From assembly GCA_914767715.1 (NCBI GenBank), contig OU612069.1, forward strand, positions 496,001 through 560,000: 64,000 nt of DNA. Direction: 5' to 3'. Positions 26,201-38,482 of the stretch are shown piece after piece. The stretch comes from Membranipora membranacea. Taxonomy: Eukaryota > Bryozoa > Gymnolaemata > Cheilostomatida > Membraniporidae. Position 1 is the first letter of the stretch. Every line of letters begins with the position of its first letter. The notes under the pieces were generated by a model. It was not told where the DNA came from. It ran no database searches and saw only the letters and a list, made by a program, of their open reading frames with translations. A program made the position numbers and the translations under genes.

Positions 26201-26677
26201 TATGCTGACTACACCATCCTCATGTTAATGGGCCCTAAATATGCAGCAGCTTAATTAATATAGGTTTGTTAACCTGCTGTATAATTTGAGTCCATGTATG
26301 AGACAGCTGTTATCCGATGTTCAGGCCGTGAAGGCTTTGCTTTACGCTGAGGCACACATGACAGTGGATCGTAAATGACTTGGAGATATTGTTCCACTGA
26401 TGAACTTCATCCTTTGCTACATGCATCTTATTGAAAGCTTCGCCATCATCACCAGGGACAGGCAGTACTATTAGCATCATATAATTAAAATCAAATTGAA
26501 CATTGTCTGCGATCGATTCTGAAGTTATTACGTTCATATGGTTTAAATTTAAGAAACATATTCTAGCTGCAAGGTACATATGGTATATGGTACAACAACA
26601 AAAATTTTATATAAACAACTCAGTTCCAAGAAAAGAAGGTAATTATCGAAACATAACAAAGAGCTGTAACAAACACT
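23211..26677. other. Gene-poor stretch with decayed element traces
   Basis: Minus-strand sequence at about 24468-24904 keeps one reading frame interrupted by several stops, which suggests an old coding relic, but no family is recognisable. Frames at 25740-26027 (plus) and 26310-26579 (minus) show no family motifs and no splice context. Nothing else supported. Confidence 0.4.
24995..25170 (+). pseudogene. Probable LINE C-terminal relic
   Basis: One frame with in-frame stops reads RWKDTIRKDLRCSG. This resembles the common W-x-D-x-I-x-K-D-L stretch near the C-terminus of many invertebrate non-LTR reverse transcriptases. No polymerase motifs are present nearby, so the call rests on a short match. 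Confidence 0.4.
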
Positions 26678-26683
26678 TTTATT
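26678..26683 (-). terminator. Poly(A) signal of the Ly6/uPAR gene
   Basis: TTTATT on the plus strand (AATAAA on the minus strand), about 135 bp beyond the stop codon of the minus-strand gene at 26817. Distance and orientation fit cleavage and polyadenylation of that transcript. Confidence 0.55.
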
Positions 26684-26816
26684 TGATTTATACTAAAATA
26701 TCAAGACGTACAGTCTATTGTCAGGAAACGAAACATGGAAATAACAAGCCACTATAAAAATAATCAATCTGAATGGTGAGTCATAAAAAGAAATCAAATG
26801 ATGATTCTTCTTTAAC

Positions 26817-29800
26817 TCATACATCAAACAATAAGAGACTGACAACTGCGACCACAAGCAGTGTGTCGTATATTTCTCTCATGTTAGACGAAGAATCGTT
26901 TGTGTCATCATGAAAGTTATTTAGTTTGTGGAGAAGTGTTGTATGGTGGTGATCATGGCTGTGATTAGAAGAGTTAGTTTTTGTTGTGTTACGCTGCGAT
27001 CTGCTATTGCTGTGCTCGATGCCGAATTCAGCTGCTTGTTCTAAAACAGATGTAACAAATTAGTAAATCTTTTGTTATCTTTGATCGGGTTTTCTTAGTA
27101 TTTCAACTAAACCAATACAACCTACTTTTTAATATATTTTTGTTAGGTCATTGAGCTCTGCCCTCACCAGCCCAATTTATATATGAAATATATAAAATGG
27201 GCTAGCTTGTATCGTTTAGGGATAGTGGCTGGCTGACCCTCCCTGGTTGGCTGAAGTGCTAAAAATTGCTGGCATGGAGTTAATCAGTCCTGGTTACAAG
27301 AAAGATAACTCCTCATCAATAATTAGGAATCATATTAAAATCACAGCTTCTCATTTGAAACTTTCAACCAATGGATCAATTTTTGCCAAGCTATATGAAC
27401 TCACACCCAGAGTTTCCCGCATCGACAATCTGCAGTATTTGGCATAGCAATTGTGAATTATCAATTTTTCAATCGACAGGTCATTTTTTACTACCAAACA
27501 CATTAATCTTTTTTAAGACATTTAAATGTCTCATCAAAAAACAAAAATCTGGATATCAATATAGAGATATAATATCATAATATCCACCACAATCAGTCAA
27601 GGCTACAGATTTCCATTTAAATCGACTGAATACTGCTTACATTTTTGCATTCGTTCTAACATTAACAAACATCAACCAAACAGAATGCTTGATTAGATTC
27701 TCACCTTGAGTTAATTCCCATGACATAGTAGTAGTAGTAGTAGAGGGGGTATCTTCTATCTCCTGTAGGGGAACTTTGGTAGCCACTCCTACTGGTTTGA
27801 ATCTGGGATGTGTAGCTTCAGTCGTCTCGTTAAGTTCGACTCTCTCGCCATATTCATTCCTGAAAGTATTAAAACGCAATTCTTCAGATTGACGCGTAAT
27901 TGTCTTTATCAACCAAACAATAAAGGTTCTATATTTAAATGCACATGTTTTTTGTAACAATAGTGAGGCGCGATGACATCATCAACCAAAATAATTACAA
28001 CCAGAAGTTATCTTCTCATAGGCCTCTGCAAAAAACACCCTAAAATCAATATCGCAGTTTGAATATTCATTGGAGTAACCAAACTCAACCCAACAGATTG
28101 GTTATTGGTAACTGAAAGAAAAGTTTCATTGTGTATGCTAATCATAGACCTTTGATAATTTTCGTTTTCTGCATAGCCCAAAAGTGATGACAGCGTCCCA
28201 AAACAACCATCGCCTATCAGGACACATAACCATACATGTTCAACCAATAATTCTATGGTAAGAGTGCACACAGACCTTAACTCATTCCACATAGAAACAT
28301 CATCCGTTAAGCAACTGTACACTGTATTCAACCTCGTGAGTTTTACCAAGAAATCATCGATGGCACCCGTTTTATCTAAACTATCACACTTACCAGCCTG
28401 GAGGAGCCCATGTCATATTCTCATTACAGAAGTCGGAGTCGTCACAAACTGTCACACATCTCACCAATCGGTGACCGTCAAACATACAAGTATTCTCAGG
28501 CTGGCTTGGACCAATCCTCATATAACTCTGTCCCGTTGTCAAGCATGTTCTCCCAAAATCAACCATCACTTTAGCTAAAGAAAGAAAGCAAGTTGCATAT
28601 CAGAATTGTGTCATTGTTTGTCTAAATATTTGTAATCCGATTTACACACAAACTTTTTCACACTCGCAGCATTACTATTATTAAGTATACTAGAACTAAG
28701 TATCTTAGTATACTTCATATGTATTTCTTCAGTAAAACGTTAACACATTTTTAATGCAAGACAAAAAGTATGTGTTTCTTTTTTTTGTCTTCTTATTAAT
28801 ATGTTTGTGGCTATAAATTACTCGTTTTTCTTTAGACTTACTCTCTAAATCGATTCCCGCTGCCACCATACACTTCTCTGGACACAGTATGGACGTCTCT
28901 TTGAGATGAGGATTATTCTGACAATCCTTATTAACTCCGTTACCACACAGTCTGCATCTAACACCTGGAAGAATTCAGCGACAATATTCTAATATTGGAT
29001 AACTAATCTGATGGCGGCAGCATATCCACTTTTTGTTAAAGTTTAATTAAAAAATTGCTTTAACCTCCCAAAGGAAGAGAACGCAGGAGTATTAATAACT
29101 TTTTGGGAGGGGGAGCAAACACTAAGTATCTTCAAAATAGAAATGAATATCATATTGCTTTTGTGGGATAAAAAAGTCATTATTTTTCTATTAATTAATA
29201 ATTTTTCATTTAGATAAAAGTGAGGTATCATTTCTTCAGAACGTAAAAATTCATATGTTAAGGGAAAACCATAGCTGTATCCAGAGACTGGAATCACATC
29301 GCAACTCAACTATAATTATGATAAAACATGATGAGATTAATAAATGAACATTAAAGTGATAATCTTAGTCCTTATAGAAATACTACATTGTACTGTATAA
29401 TACACTGTTATGTGAAGTGAGCAACACAAAGATGCTGTGATCGATAATAAAATCTAGTTACCACGAATGACGGCTTTCGTAACAACTTTGTTTTTATTTG
29501 TCACACCTACTGTTATGGTACATCCTACAGTGTGATGTTGTTTATGATCTTAAAATGTTTGCAAATAAAACAACAGCGGATTATCACCATGTGATAATGG
29601 ATTGTCCCATAATCGCATCTCTAATCCATCGTCCACAAAAAAAAACAACTAGTGCTTTGTTGTCCTTGAGTTTACAAACGGTTAAATGTCAAATATCAAG
29701 TGTTATTTTCCGTTTCATGTATGACAAAATGGTGATTTTTGCAAAGCATCAATATGGGTCTGAACCCCATCATCAATTAACTCACAAGATGATGAGGTAT

Positions 29801-30342
29801 TTTAAGTCAGAGATGTAACCAGTGATTGCAACTCTGTATTTGAATAATTTCCATTTCCAGCTTTACTGTCTCTAATTTATTGCTCAAATCCGACTGAGTG
29901 ACTGACTGATGGATTGAGCCATGTTGGCTTTCTGGGTCGATGACTATGAGAGTCTGGATACCAATGGATCCCTTTCCAAAACACTGATTACACAAGAGAA
30001 TGGATCAGATGAAAGATATCCTGACAGCCTACCCCACTCAATAACAACTAGCTAAGCAGACTAAAGATGTGTTGATGTGATGTGTTGTCATTGGTACGGT
30101 GATTGTTTACTTACGAGCAAATCATCAGTGTGCCCACTTAAATTAGCAGAGTCAAACTTGAAATCAGCAGTCCCCCTCAACCTAATCCCTATCTCCGACT
30201 ATAAGGTCTATGTATGAAATTATGAGAATGATTATGGATTAATATAAAAAATTAAGATTCACTTACTAGCTGACGTTGGTCCCAGAAGTACGGCAAGACA
30301 TAAGATGGAACCAATCACCTGCACTAATGTCTGTGACATCAT
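26817..30342 (-). CDS. GPI-anchored Ly6/uPAR (three-finger) domain protein
   Basis: Five minus-strand exons: 30267-30342, 28842-28964, 28394-28574, 27705-27859, 26817-27040. All junctions are GT-AG and in frame, giving 252 codons. Residues 1 to about 25 are a signal peptide (double ATG; the first is used). Residues 27-118 form a ten-cysteine LU domain (Cys 29, 32, 40, 53, 57, 77, 96, 106, 110, 116) ending in the hallmark CDDSDFCN. A Thr/Glu/Ser-rich stalk follows, with a run of five Thr and a His-rich HSHDHHH segment. The last ~17 residues are hydrophobic (LLVVAVVSLLLF) and end the protein without a cytoplasmic tail, as in GPI-anchor signals. Likely a cell-surface ligand-binding or modulator protein; the partner is unknown. 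The first intron is 1.3 kb, with no recognisable gene inside. Confidence 0.85.
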
Positions 30343-31119
30343 AAAACAGTTCGGTCCTCTCTGTGCTGTTATCAGGTTGTTCAGTGCTCTTCGGCTGGTG
30401 GTTAATCGAGAAGTGATAGTCCTTTGTTGGAAAGTCTCTTTTTTGTATATTGTTGGTGTTGCAACCATCCAACTATGTCCTTAACTGTATCAACTAGCAA
30501 AAAATGCTTCTAGCCCGATGGTTGGTTTAAAAAAAGGAAATCCTCTAATTTGTTTGCACAAGAGTATCCGTGACTTTGTAAGCAGCGTTCAAGATTAGAA
30601 TGATTTAATGTTTTTCTCTCCCTACTAATGGTAATGGTAATTGCCATTTACTTGCGAACAAGTATCATCTGAGATCGCTCTGACAAAGAACAATCCATAC
30701 AGCTTAGTCTTGCGGTTTGGCTTGTCATCCATTAAACAGGCCTAATTTTACCTCACAGCCTGCAAAACTTAGCCTCTGTTAGAGCACATGGTGCGGGCGG
30801 TGTGAACTTTTCCGCTGAACGAAAATTAAGGGAAACCATTAATTATGGGATTGTGAAATTCCTCCAGTTGCGACATTTTTCGCCAGGCGTACTGAAATTA
30901 AACATGAGGAAGTTTTGCAACTTTGACAAAAACAGACTCTGTACTCATAACTTTGTCATGTCTGAATAATTTATCAAATCAGTAATGTAAGCCCAAATTA
31001 TGTAAATCTATCAGCTGAAAAGCTGAAATTTTCCCTGCATATGATGATTTCAGAATTTAGATGCGAGGTATTAATCCTACTAGATTTGTATATTCTAGAT
31101 ATTTAAATAGAATTGTTCT
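30343..31119. other. 5' flank of the Ly6/uPAR gene, non-coding
   Basis: Open upstream sequence without an intervening exon. A short frame at 30266-30472 overlaps the first exon in another frame and is discarded. No clear TATA box. Confidence 0.4.
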
Positions 31120-31520
31120 TACATTTCTGTCTTCACCCATCAAATTTATTAAACGTATCCAATGAATTATAAAAATATGAGAAGCAGAATCGAGTGACGA
31201 TGGTGACATTTACCTGATATGGGTTAGATATGATGTAAGATCCAAAGGTGCGAATCTACATTAGTCAGATCTGGTAATTCAAAAAATCTGAAAGTTGAAT
31301 GAAGCTCTTCCCTAAATTTTCTGTCAACACCCACTGAGTAAATCTACCTGCTGAGTGCTGAGATGGGTGACAATTTACCTGCAATGAATTAGAACAAATA
31401 AAAGACCAAAGGGGCATATGAGTACTAGTCAGATTTGGTAATTCAAGAAGTCTCGAATAAAGATTTTTTTATTCACCTTATGTTCACACCAATCAATTTT
31501 ACAAAATGCATCCCATTATT
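31120..31520. repeat. Degenerate tandem repeat, about 165 bp unit
   Basis: GACA-TTTACCTG-ATG followed by TTAGA occurs near 31205 and 31370. AGTCAGAT-TGGTAATTCAA occurs near 31262 and 31428. A motif resembling CTGT-TTCACCCA-C occurs near 31125, 31320 and 31480. This gives two to three diverged units of about 165-190 bp. Non-coding. Confidence 0.6.
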
Positions 31521-34180
31521 CCCATGTCACACAATTCATCTTTCGACACCCACTCGTATAAGAGATGTGTATTCATCCAACTGCCTGTACGTCGGAAGTT
31601 GTATTACATAATCACCGATTTTTGCATTTTAACCGATAAATTATTGAGAAAAAAGATTTTGCATAAAATTAGCGATCATAATACCCTCAGTCAATGAGGC
31701 ATAAATCGAAAGTCAATTAACGCAAGGTTTCACCCACAACCAGTTATTTATTACCAAAGAAGACAAAAGATTACTAGTTTCAACCTTTGATCTCTATTCA
31801 AATAAATCACAGTTATATAGCAGCGAGAACCTGTAATTATACGATGTCTGATTGCTCCTTTTATAATTGTGTTTAGGACTGCGCAACAATAATGATGCCA
31901 CATATTGTGAGGCAGGTAGATATTTTTGGGTCTGATGAAAGCTGAATATTTTACATTAAGCCTGATAAATTGTTGTGCCGAGTTGACACTGTTAATCTGG
32001 ATAATACCCAGTACCCATAAGATTTGAAATCACAATAATGGTACCTGTGTTCTAATAAGGTTTACAATATCCATGATGTTTGTGTGAATATCGTAGCTCA
32101 TGTAGAACCTCAGTTGTGCCTAATTTTTGTATAAACTGCAATTTTCACAAGACAAAATGACGATTAGGTTAGAACAATTATTGATTTAGTGCAACTATTC
32201 GTCAAAGGAACTGGCTTAATATGTCTAGAGTTCCAGATCAAAGTAGCAGCATGCTAATACTGCTAATCAGACTGGGTCAGCAGCACGGGTCAGATTATCA
32301 GCACTGGCCTCCACAGGGGATTCAGTATACCGATAAATGATAGATCAATTTACCCCTTCTATGATCGAGGAATGTAGGTGGAAGCAGGGAGGATTGAAGC
32401 ATTAATTTGGAAAGTAATTTATATACTTCCTTTAATGCACCTGATTCCCAGACCAATTAATCAGAATTTAGTCTATTTTAGTGGCTCCCACTCTCACCGT
32501 TTACACCTCATAATAGGCCCTCATGAAAATAAGGATGTATAGATAAGTACACCACACAGCTGCTTCATATCCAAGTTCTATTCAAGCAATTAGCCCAGTA
32601 AAAATCATCAGACAGCTTCAGTATCATGTAAAGTTTAACCTGGGAATAGTTGAGGGTTCTGCAGACGGGGAGTGTTAATATCTTGTCTAATCCTAGCTTA
32701 TCCTAATTGTGGATTCACCTCACAGACAATCTGGAGTCCTTGTAACAAGAAGATTATGAGCTGTGTTTGTTTTGCAGTAGAAACTAAATTAAAGCAAAAC
32801 GGATTTGTGGAATTATAGATATTCAGGAAAGGCACCTTGTAACATGGCGTATAGAAAATGCCGAGAGAGTATGGAGAGATTGGAATAACTACTCAAAGTA
32901 TCGAGCTCTTGATAGCAATGTCATCAACATTGATCTGGAATGCAAATGAAAATTTTCAGAATTGTTTTATACCCAAGGCCCTCTTTTCAGTAGAGTAGGA
33001 TAGTTTACACACTACAAATCACTCAAGTATACATAGTGAAAAATTGTGATGACTCTATTATTCGGAAATTTGTGATTCACGCTGAGCCCTCTAGAACAAA
33101 ACATTAACCAAAAAAAGTAAGATGCTGAATTTTAGAGTTACAATTTGCAATGACCAGAAAAGTATTTTAATATTTGCAAGATTAATCTGATCAGAAGTAA
33201 CTTTCAACCCCTAAGTACATTTAGGCCTCAATCCTCGATTCCTTGAATAAAGCTTCCATTCACAAGCTGTGAAACCTGATGAGAAAGCACTGAGGAAAAT
33301 AATTATTTGATCACGCTGCAAAAAACACTCATATCAATCAAATAATATGTGTTTGCTACTTTATTTTAACAGATAATTTCTTTATTTTCTATCCTCTTCG
33401 AATAGCACCTAATTGGTTATATATGGTAATTATTATGAGTACGACAATTAGCTAGCTAATCATGATTGGGTTCACAGGTGAACGCAATTATCGTAAGGGC
33501 TGCAAAAACTGACTATTCATATCAGAGACAATTACAGTGGTAGTAATTTCTCCTCCAGACATTATTATTAATGATAGGTGATGCTCATGTGTAACAAGCC
33601 AATGAGATAGGATGTTGAATGCTTGATGGCCACAGTCTGTCACAGCTACCATATATTAATGTATTCCCGGTCAAATATTCATTCACTGGGTTTTCTATGT
33701 CAGTCAGGTTGAGATCACTGAGAAAGGGACGGTTTTTTGAAAGTTTTGACTTTTATTACAATGCCAAATTCGAATGATACAATTGCGTCTCGTATTAAAT
33801 AACATCAATTTGACAGTCAGAGGATTTGGTAGTTAATTTGTAGTATAGTATTAGACCAGTTGACTCTATAAATTTCAAAACAAGCAAAAAGTAAAAACGT
33901 AATGACCCATACACAATCACAAGAAGATCACAGTGACATTAAATCACCAGCACCCTGGGGTGACCAAAAACAATTATTGCTAATGTTTATTATCTCTATC
34001 ATTGATATACATCTGACACCACATTCTAAAATACTGCCATCGTGTTGCAAATAAATCTACATCTTCAACCGTTATGATTTGTAACCGCCTAAGCAGGCAA
34101 TATTTTGGTAACATATAATAAGATGGACACTTGAACAGAAATTTGTTAAGTTAGACATTTTTCCGAGTGATCGTAACTAA
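31521..34180. other. Intergenic, nothing recognised
   Basis: AT-rich sequence with short frames only; no family motifs, no splice-consistent chain and no tRNA. Confidence 0.5.
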
Positions 34181-34184
34181 CAGT

Positions 34185-34440
34185 TTGCATACTCTGATCC
34201 CTGTGTGTGTAAAGCAACTTGATTGTGAATTCACTCAAGGTTCTCCTCCCTAATTTATTCTCATTTATATATGTTATCACAATATGAATTTCTACTGAAT
34301 TTTGTCGAGTATTGCTGTGTTGCTATATTGGCATTTCTTAATCAACCACATCCACACTGGTAGGGAAGTGGTTGATAATGAAATGCCATTACCCCCAAAC
34401 TTGGTAACATATGAGCACGTAAACTGCGAATGTTAATATT
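34185..34440 (+). repeat. Dispersed repeat family B, copy 1
   Basis: About 250 bp resembling 46625-46880 in the same orientation. Shared stretches include TTCTCCTCCCTAATTTAT, ATTGGCATTTC-TAA, and ATGAAATGCCA followed by an ACC-CCAAACT motif. An internal inverted pair (TTGGCATTTC and GAAATGCCAT, with AACCACA/TGTGGTT inside) could form a hairpin, as in MITEs. Confidence 0.65.
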
Positions 34441-35012
34441 AAAAAAAAACACCGATTGTGACAACTTTCACCTGCATATTACTTATTTTTTATGTTGTAT
34501 TACTCACTGTTTGTAGATCTAAATGACTATAGCGCTAATACTACTCAATCATGTAATATTTTGTAGATGATCCAACAGACTGATCTGTTACCAAATTTGT
34601 CCCAGAGCACAATTATATAACAACATCAATGATGATTAATTAGGGAGTGTAACCTTATAAGGCACCTCTTCTAAAAAAAGAACTTTAACATTAGCACTCG
34701 ACATCAGATGTGGTTAGTAAATATCTGTCATCCTGCACTACAGCGTTAAATTTTTTGAATCTGTGTTTTAAAATAATCGATTTTTCCCCGCTATTTTGGA
34801 GTTGAGGTTCTAACAACCTTGAGTTCAACCCTTTAGAATAGACATAATGAATTGGTGAGGCGTTCGGATAACAATTTTTAGCTGCTTTGTTATTCATTTC
34901 AGTCCTGAAAACGGAGCCTGGCCACAATTACAGACAGACATGTACAAATCTATCTACAAAACGCATTCAGTACAGTCAGTGTATGATAGCAATAAATAGT
35001 ATCTGTGTGATT

Positions 35013-35165
35013 GAGGAGAGGTATACACCCGAGGGTGCTGGGGGCTGGAACAATCAACAATGAAAGCTCCCCCAGTGGGGCTCGAACCCACAACTCCTGC
35101 GGCACTAATCGCCTGGCAGTGAATAGCAAGCGCACTCCGATTGCGCATCTCACCAGAGAGTGCAT
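35013..35165 (-). mobile_element. tRNA-derived SINE, copy 1
   Basis: Read on the minus strand, a tRNA-like head carries an A-box-like GCGCAATCGGAGTGCG and a perfect B box (GGTTCGAGCCC, at 35077-35089), followed by a non-tRNA body ending near GTATACCTCTCC. Almost the same sequence recurs at 35408-35522. Together these indicate an RNA-polymerase-III-derived SINE rather than a tRNA gene. Confidence 0.75.
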
Positions 35166-35407
35166 TTTAACAAAAATAGAATGGGTCGATGGCGCTAATT
35201 AGATAGCACGCTATTCACTACTCGGAGTTGTGTTCTCTCGTCCCACAGCACATTCCAATCCACCATTGCCACCCTATGAAACACAGCATATGTGTTAGGG
35301 TTATTGGCCTTACATGGCCCATTGCTGGGACTCCTTGTAGTAGGTTTAGCTGTCTTTCCAGCTTGTCAGCATGTCTTTCCATGAGTCAGTCAGTTGACAA
35401 GTACACA

Positions 35408-35522
35408 GGAGAGGTATACACCCGACGGTGCTGGGGGCTGGAACAATCAACAATGAAAGCTCCCCAAGTGGGGCTCGAAACCACAACTCCTGCAGCACTA
35501 ATCGCCTGGCAGTGAATAGCAG
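35408..35522 (-). mobile_element. tRNA-derived SINE, copy 2 (5'-truncated head)
   Basis: Over 90% identical to copy 1 by eye across about 115 bp. It lacks the A-box half of the head beyond 35522, and the B box is mutated (GAAACC for GAACCC). Same orientation as copy 1, 395 bp away. Confidence 0.75.
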
Positions 35523-35625
35523 GAGATTGTATTCAATAATCGAAACTTGCACAATTCTCTGTAATATAACTATATTTCCAGCATCAATCTACTAAAATGT
35601 TTGTTTGTCTGTTTGTTTGTACTAG

Positions 35626-35763
35626 GCGTTGAACAGGATGGAGACATTTATTTGTCATCTCAGGCTAAATTTATTTTGCGCACAGTTGGGACCTGCCTGA
35701 TGGTGTTACGGCAGAAGAATGTTGTAGACCAGACATACACGGACTGGCTAGGTTATCAGTAGG
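35626..35763 (+). CDS. Orphan candidate terminal exon
   Basis: After a T-rich tract and acceptor TACTAG, a phase-1 frame stays open for 45 codons (starting VEQDGDIYLSSQ, ending DWLGYQ) to a TAG. An AATAAA follows at 35928-35933. The composition looks like protein, but no upstream exons were found between 30400 and 35600 and the family is not recognised. It could be the last exon of a diverged gene, a retained gene fragment or chance. Confidence 0.3.
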
Positions 35764-37439
35764 TCTTCCCCGGCCAGGCGCAGGGAAAGACTCTGGTCTT
35801 GGGGGGGGGGGGCATCAAATTATCAACAAAAGACTGACTCCCAAGTCCCAATGGTAGATTTACGTTACAATTGTATAGAATGCCTCAATAAGATCATGCT
35901 ACCAAGTGCAGTTCTTGTAGAAGCTTGAATAAAGCGACCACTTCTTGATGAGATACGCCGTCAGTGGTGATTCAGTCATGGAAGGCTTGGGAGAGTGTCA
36001 GAGCTGATATTATACTATCCTTACTTCAAGAGAGTCTATCGCAGGAAAATAACAATCTCAGACAGATCAGCTCATTAGTGATCTCCCTGAATCCATGGCT
36101 ATTAATCCATGGTGGGTTGTCTCTGTGGCCAACCAGGGGGCCCCGATACACAATGGACGCTAGAATAAAAGCCTGTGAGTTTTTTTCCTTTTTCCCCTTC
36201 ATGAGACTGGAAAAATTAAATTCATTGAAGCAATAATTCTCCAAGCATATGAATTATGCCCATGGAGTGGAGTTGCCCTTTCATGGTCATCTTCTGCTAC
36301 CTGATTGACCTTGACATAGGTCAGGTACTCAAATAACGCATTGACATACATAGTGTACCCCCATCCTCTTATAATACGATAGGCTATTAATTTTCAGAGG
36401 GAGAAAACAAAAATTACTACTTAGGCCTACTACTACTCAGTCGAATTTTGATTTGATTGATTTCTAATGTATAGTAATTCTAAATTCATTCTGTGAGTAT
36501 AACTATCAAGTAAGTATCAGAAGAGTAGTACTAGTTCTAGTAGCTAGTTTATTAAGTCAGTAGAGGTAGGTAGGACTAGGTAATCTTAGTAGTAAACTTT
36601 ACTAGTGTATAGTAAGTAAGTCGCAGTACTTACTTAGGACCAGGTTACAGTGTTTATTAACTTCTTATTGTTCATCACTGAGGTGAAACTGACCTGCAAG
36701 AGGTCCCCAAACTGCTCATTCATTTATGGAACTAGTGGGGCAGAGTGGGTGGCCGATTCTGACGCAAACATCAATACAAGTCAAGTGGTTCACACAATAA
36801 TAAATTCATGTGACATAATAATAATATTAACCCCCAAATGAGTGAGCCCTGGTCATAGAAACAATTCTCAAACTACTGCTGCCACTCATGCAAATTTGTG
36901 CTCATTGAATTCTGCATAGCTCCAAGATAATTAATTGTGGCTTAATTCTCATAATTGTTACCTGATGGGCAAATAATTTGCACAAACTGATCTTCAAAAT
37001 CAGGGCATGAAATGAAATCTATGCACCAGCTTATGATGTGTGAAATTTGCACTAGTAAGACGGAACTACGTCACCTGTTGCGGTAGATAATTAATTTCAT
37101 ACCCTAATTTTGACGATCAGTTTGTGCAATGTATTTGCTCATAAGATGACAATGCTGAGATTGCAGCCTCAATTTATAAGTTTTGAGCTATACAGTAGTG
37201 GTTTAACCATGGATTGCGGTCTTTAGATTTATAATAAGATCGTCAATTGTACAAACCTTCCCCGCATCGTAACAGCCATGGTACACTGGTAGCCTAGAGA
37301 ATCTGATGATAAAACTAAGGGCTGCAAACACCTGCACTCTCCAAACTGCAGAACCCAGCCAGTTGCCTAAATTTGACAGCCTCCATAGGTATGCAATCGA
37401 GCATCCAGCGGATGCTTATTAGGGGCGGATGTATCTATA
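35764..37439. other. Intergenic, with a 12-bp G run
   Basis: Holds a G12 tract at 35801-35812 and a stretch rich in AGTA and TAGTA motifs at 36410-36640. An open frame at 35964-36236 matches no family. No gene supported. Confidence 0.45.
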
Positions 37440-37845
37440 ACAAAAGCTGATGGGTTTTAAACGCTTATCATCAGGACGACAACCCATCCAGAATGGATTG
37501 CTATCAGGCAGATGAGTACTTGGCAGCCGATCATATGGTAACTGCCAAATACCCATGCGGATGTTGAGTTGTGTTTGCTATCAGAGGAACGGATCCCGAT
37601 GGGTATGTGGCAATCAACGGTTGCAAAACACCCATCTATACATAGGCTATTTGGTAGTGCAGTCTGCAAAGTACCCATCAGGAAGGGTTTTGGCAACCGT
37701 CGGCTCCCAAATACCCTACCAAATGAATGCAAAACACCTATCCGCATGTGTATTACTTGGCAATTGTCAACAGCCAAATATCCATCCAGATCCGGCAACC
37801 GTCAGATGCAAAATAACCATCCGGATGGGTTTTTAATACAAACCA
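37440..37845. repeat. Array of imperfect palindromic units
   Basis: About six to seven degenerate units built from GATGGGTATTTGGCAACCGT and its inverted counterpart GCAAAATACCCATC. The motif alternates strand every 35-70 bp, so each unit can fold on itself and neighbouring units can pair. Long open frames on both strands here are by-products of the repeat. Confidence 0.7.
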
Positions 37846-38324
37846 TTCTACTGCAACATATGCAACCAGATGGGTATGAAACAACAACACGTTGAAACTG
37901 ATACAAGGTGAAATGTATGGACTGTGAGAGATGGTTATTTTTCATAAGCTACTGGTCCAAAGGAGTTGGTTCGGATATTGACACACACACTTGGTGGCCA
38001 CCAATGTTGGTTTCCTTTGGGTTAGATAAGAGAGTATCAGAGAGCTTCTCAGCTGACTTACAATAGATTTAGCAACTCGTCCTGAACAGTTCAATACTAA
38101 TGATACTGCTGATTGTAAAGCAATTTTCACATTTTGAATTCCGATCAAAATTTATAGAGTTATGAACAAAAACCTGGATTGTGGACAGCATACCAATGAT
38201 AGCATGATTGATTCCACACCTTCCAATGTCGCGAGGTCTCCCACATTTGAGTGCCTCACTTCAGCTGTAGGCTATATGGTGTCCTGTCTAGGTTTATTAT
38301 TAAGTCTATGGCTGAAGCTGTAGA

Positions 38325-38392
38325 TGTGATATATGTGTATATGTGTATATGTGATATATGTGATATATGTGTATATGTGTATATGTGCTGTG
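38325..38392 (+). repeat. GTATAT/GATATAT microsatellite upstream of POT1
   Basis: Alternating GATATATGT and GTATATGT units of 6-10 bp, about 100 bp upstream of the POT1 start codon, probably in its promoter or 5' UTR. Confidence 0.8.
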
Positions 38393-38482
38393 TTTCAGGT
38401 ATTTTGTTGACAAAGGAGATGTTCAGTAAAATCTTATCTTCACTAAGCTTCGCTATTTTGTGATGAGCTCTATGATATTACG

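Noticed and set aside
30266-30472. Second frame over the Ly6 first exon
   Set aside because: No signal peptide and not compatible with downstream exons. The frame with the double ATG at 30342 gives a signal peptide and joins all exons.
34950-35552. Open frames of 60-95 codons on both strands
   Set aside because: They run through the SINE copies and are repeat-derived.
37457-37895. Overlapping open frames on both strands
   Set aside because: Produced by the palindromic repeat array; the same motif is read in several frames.
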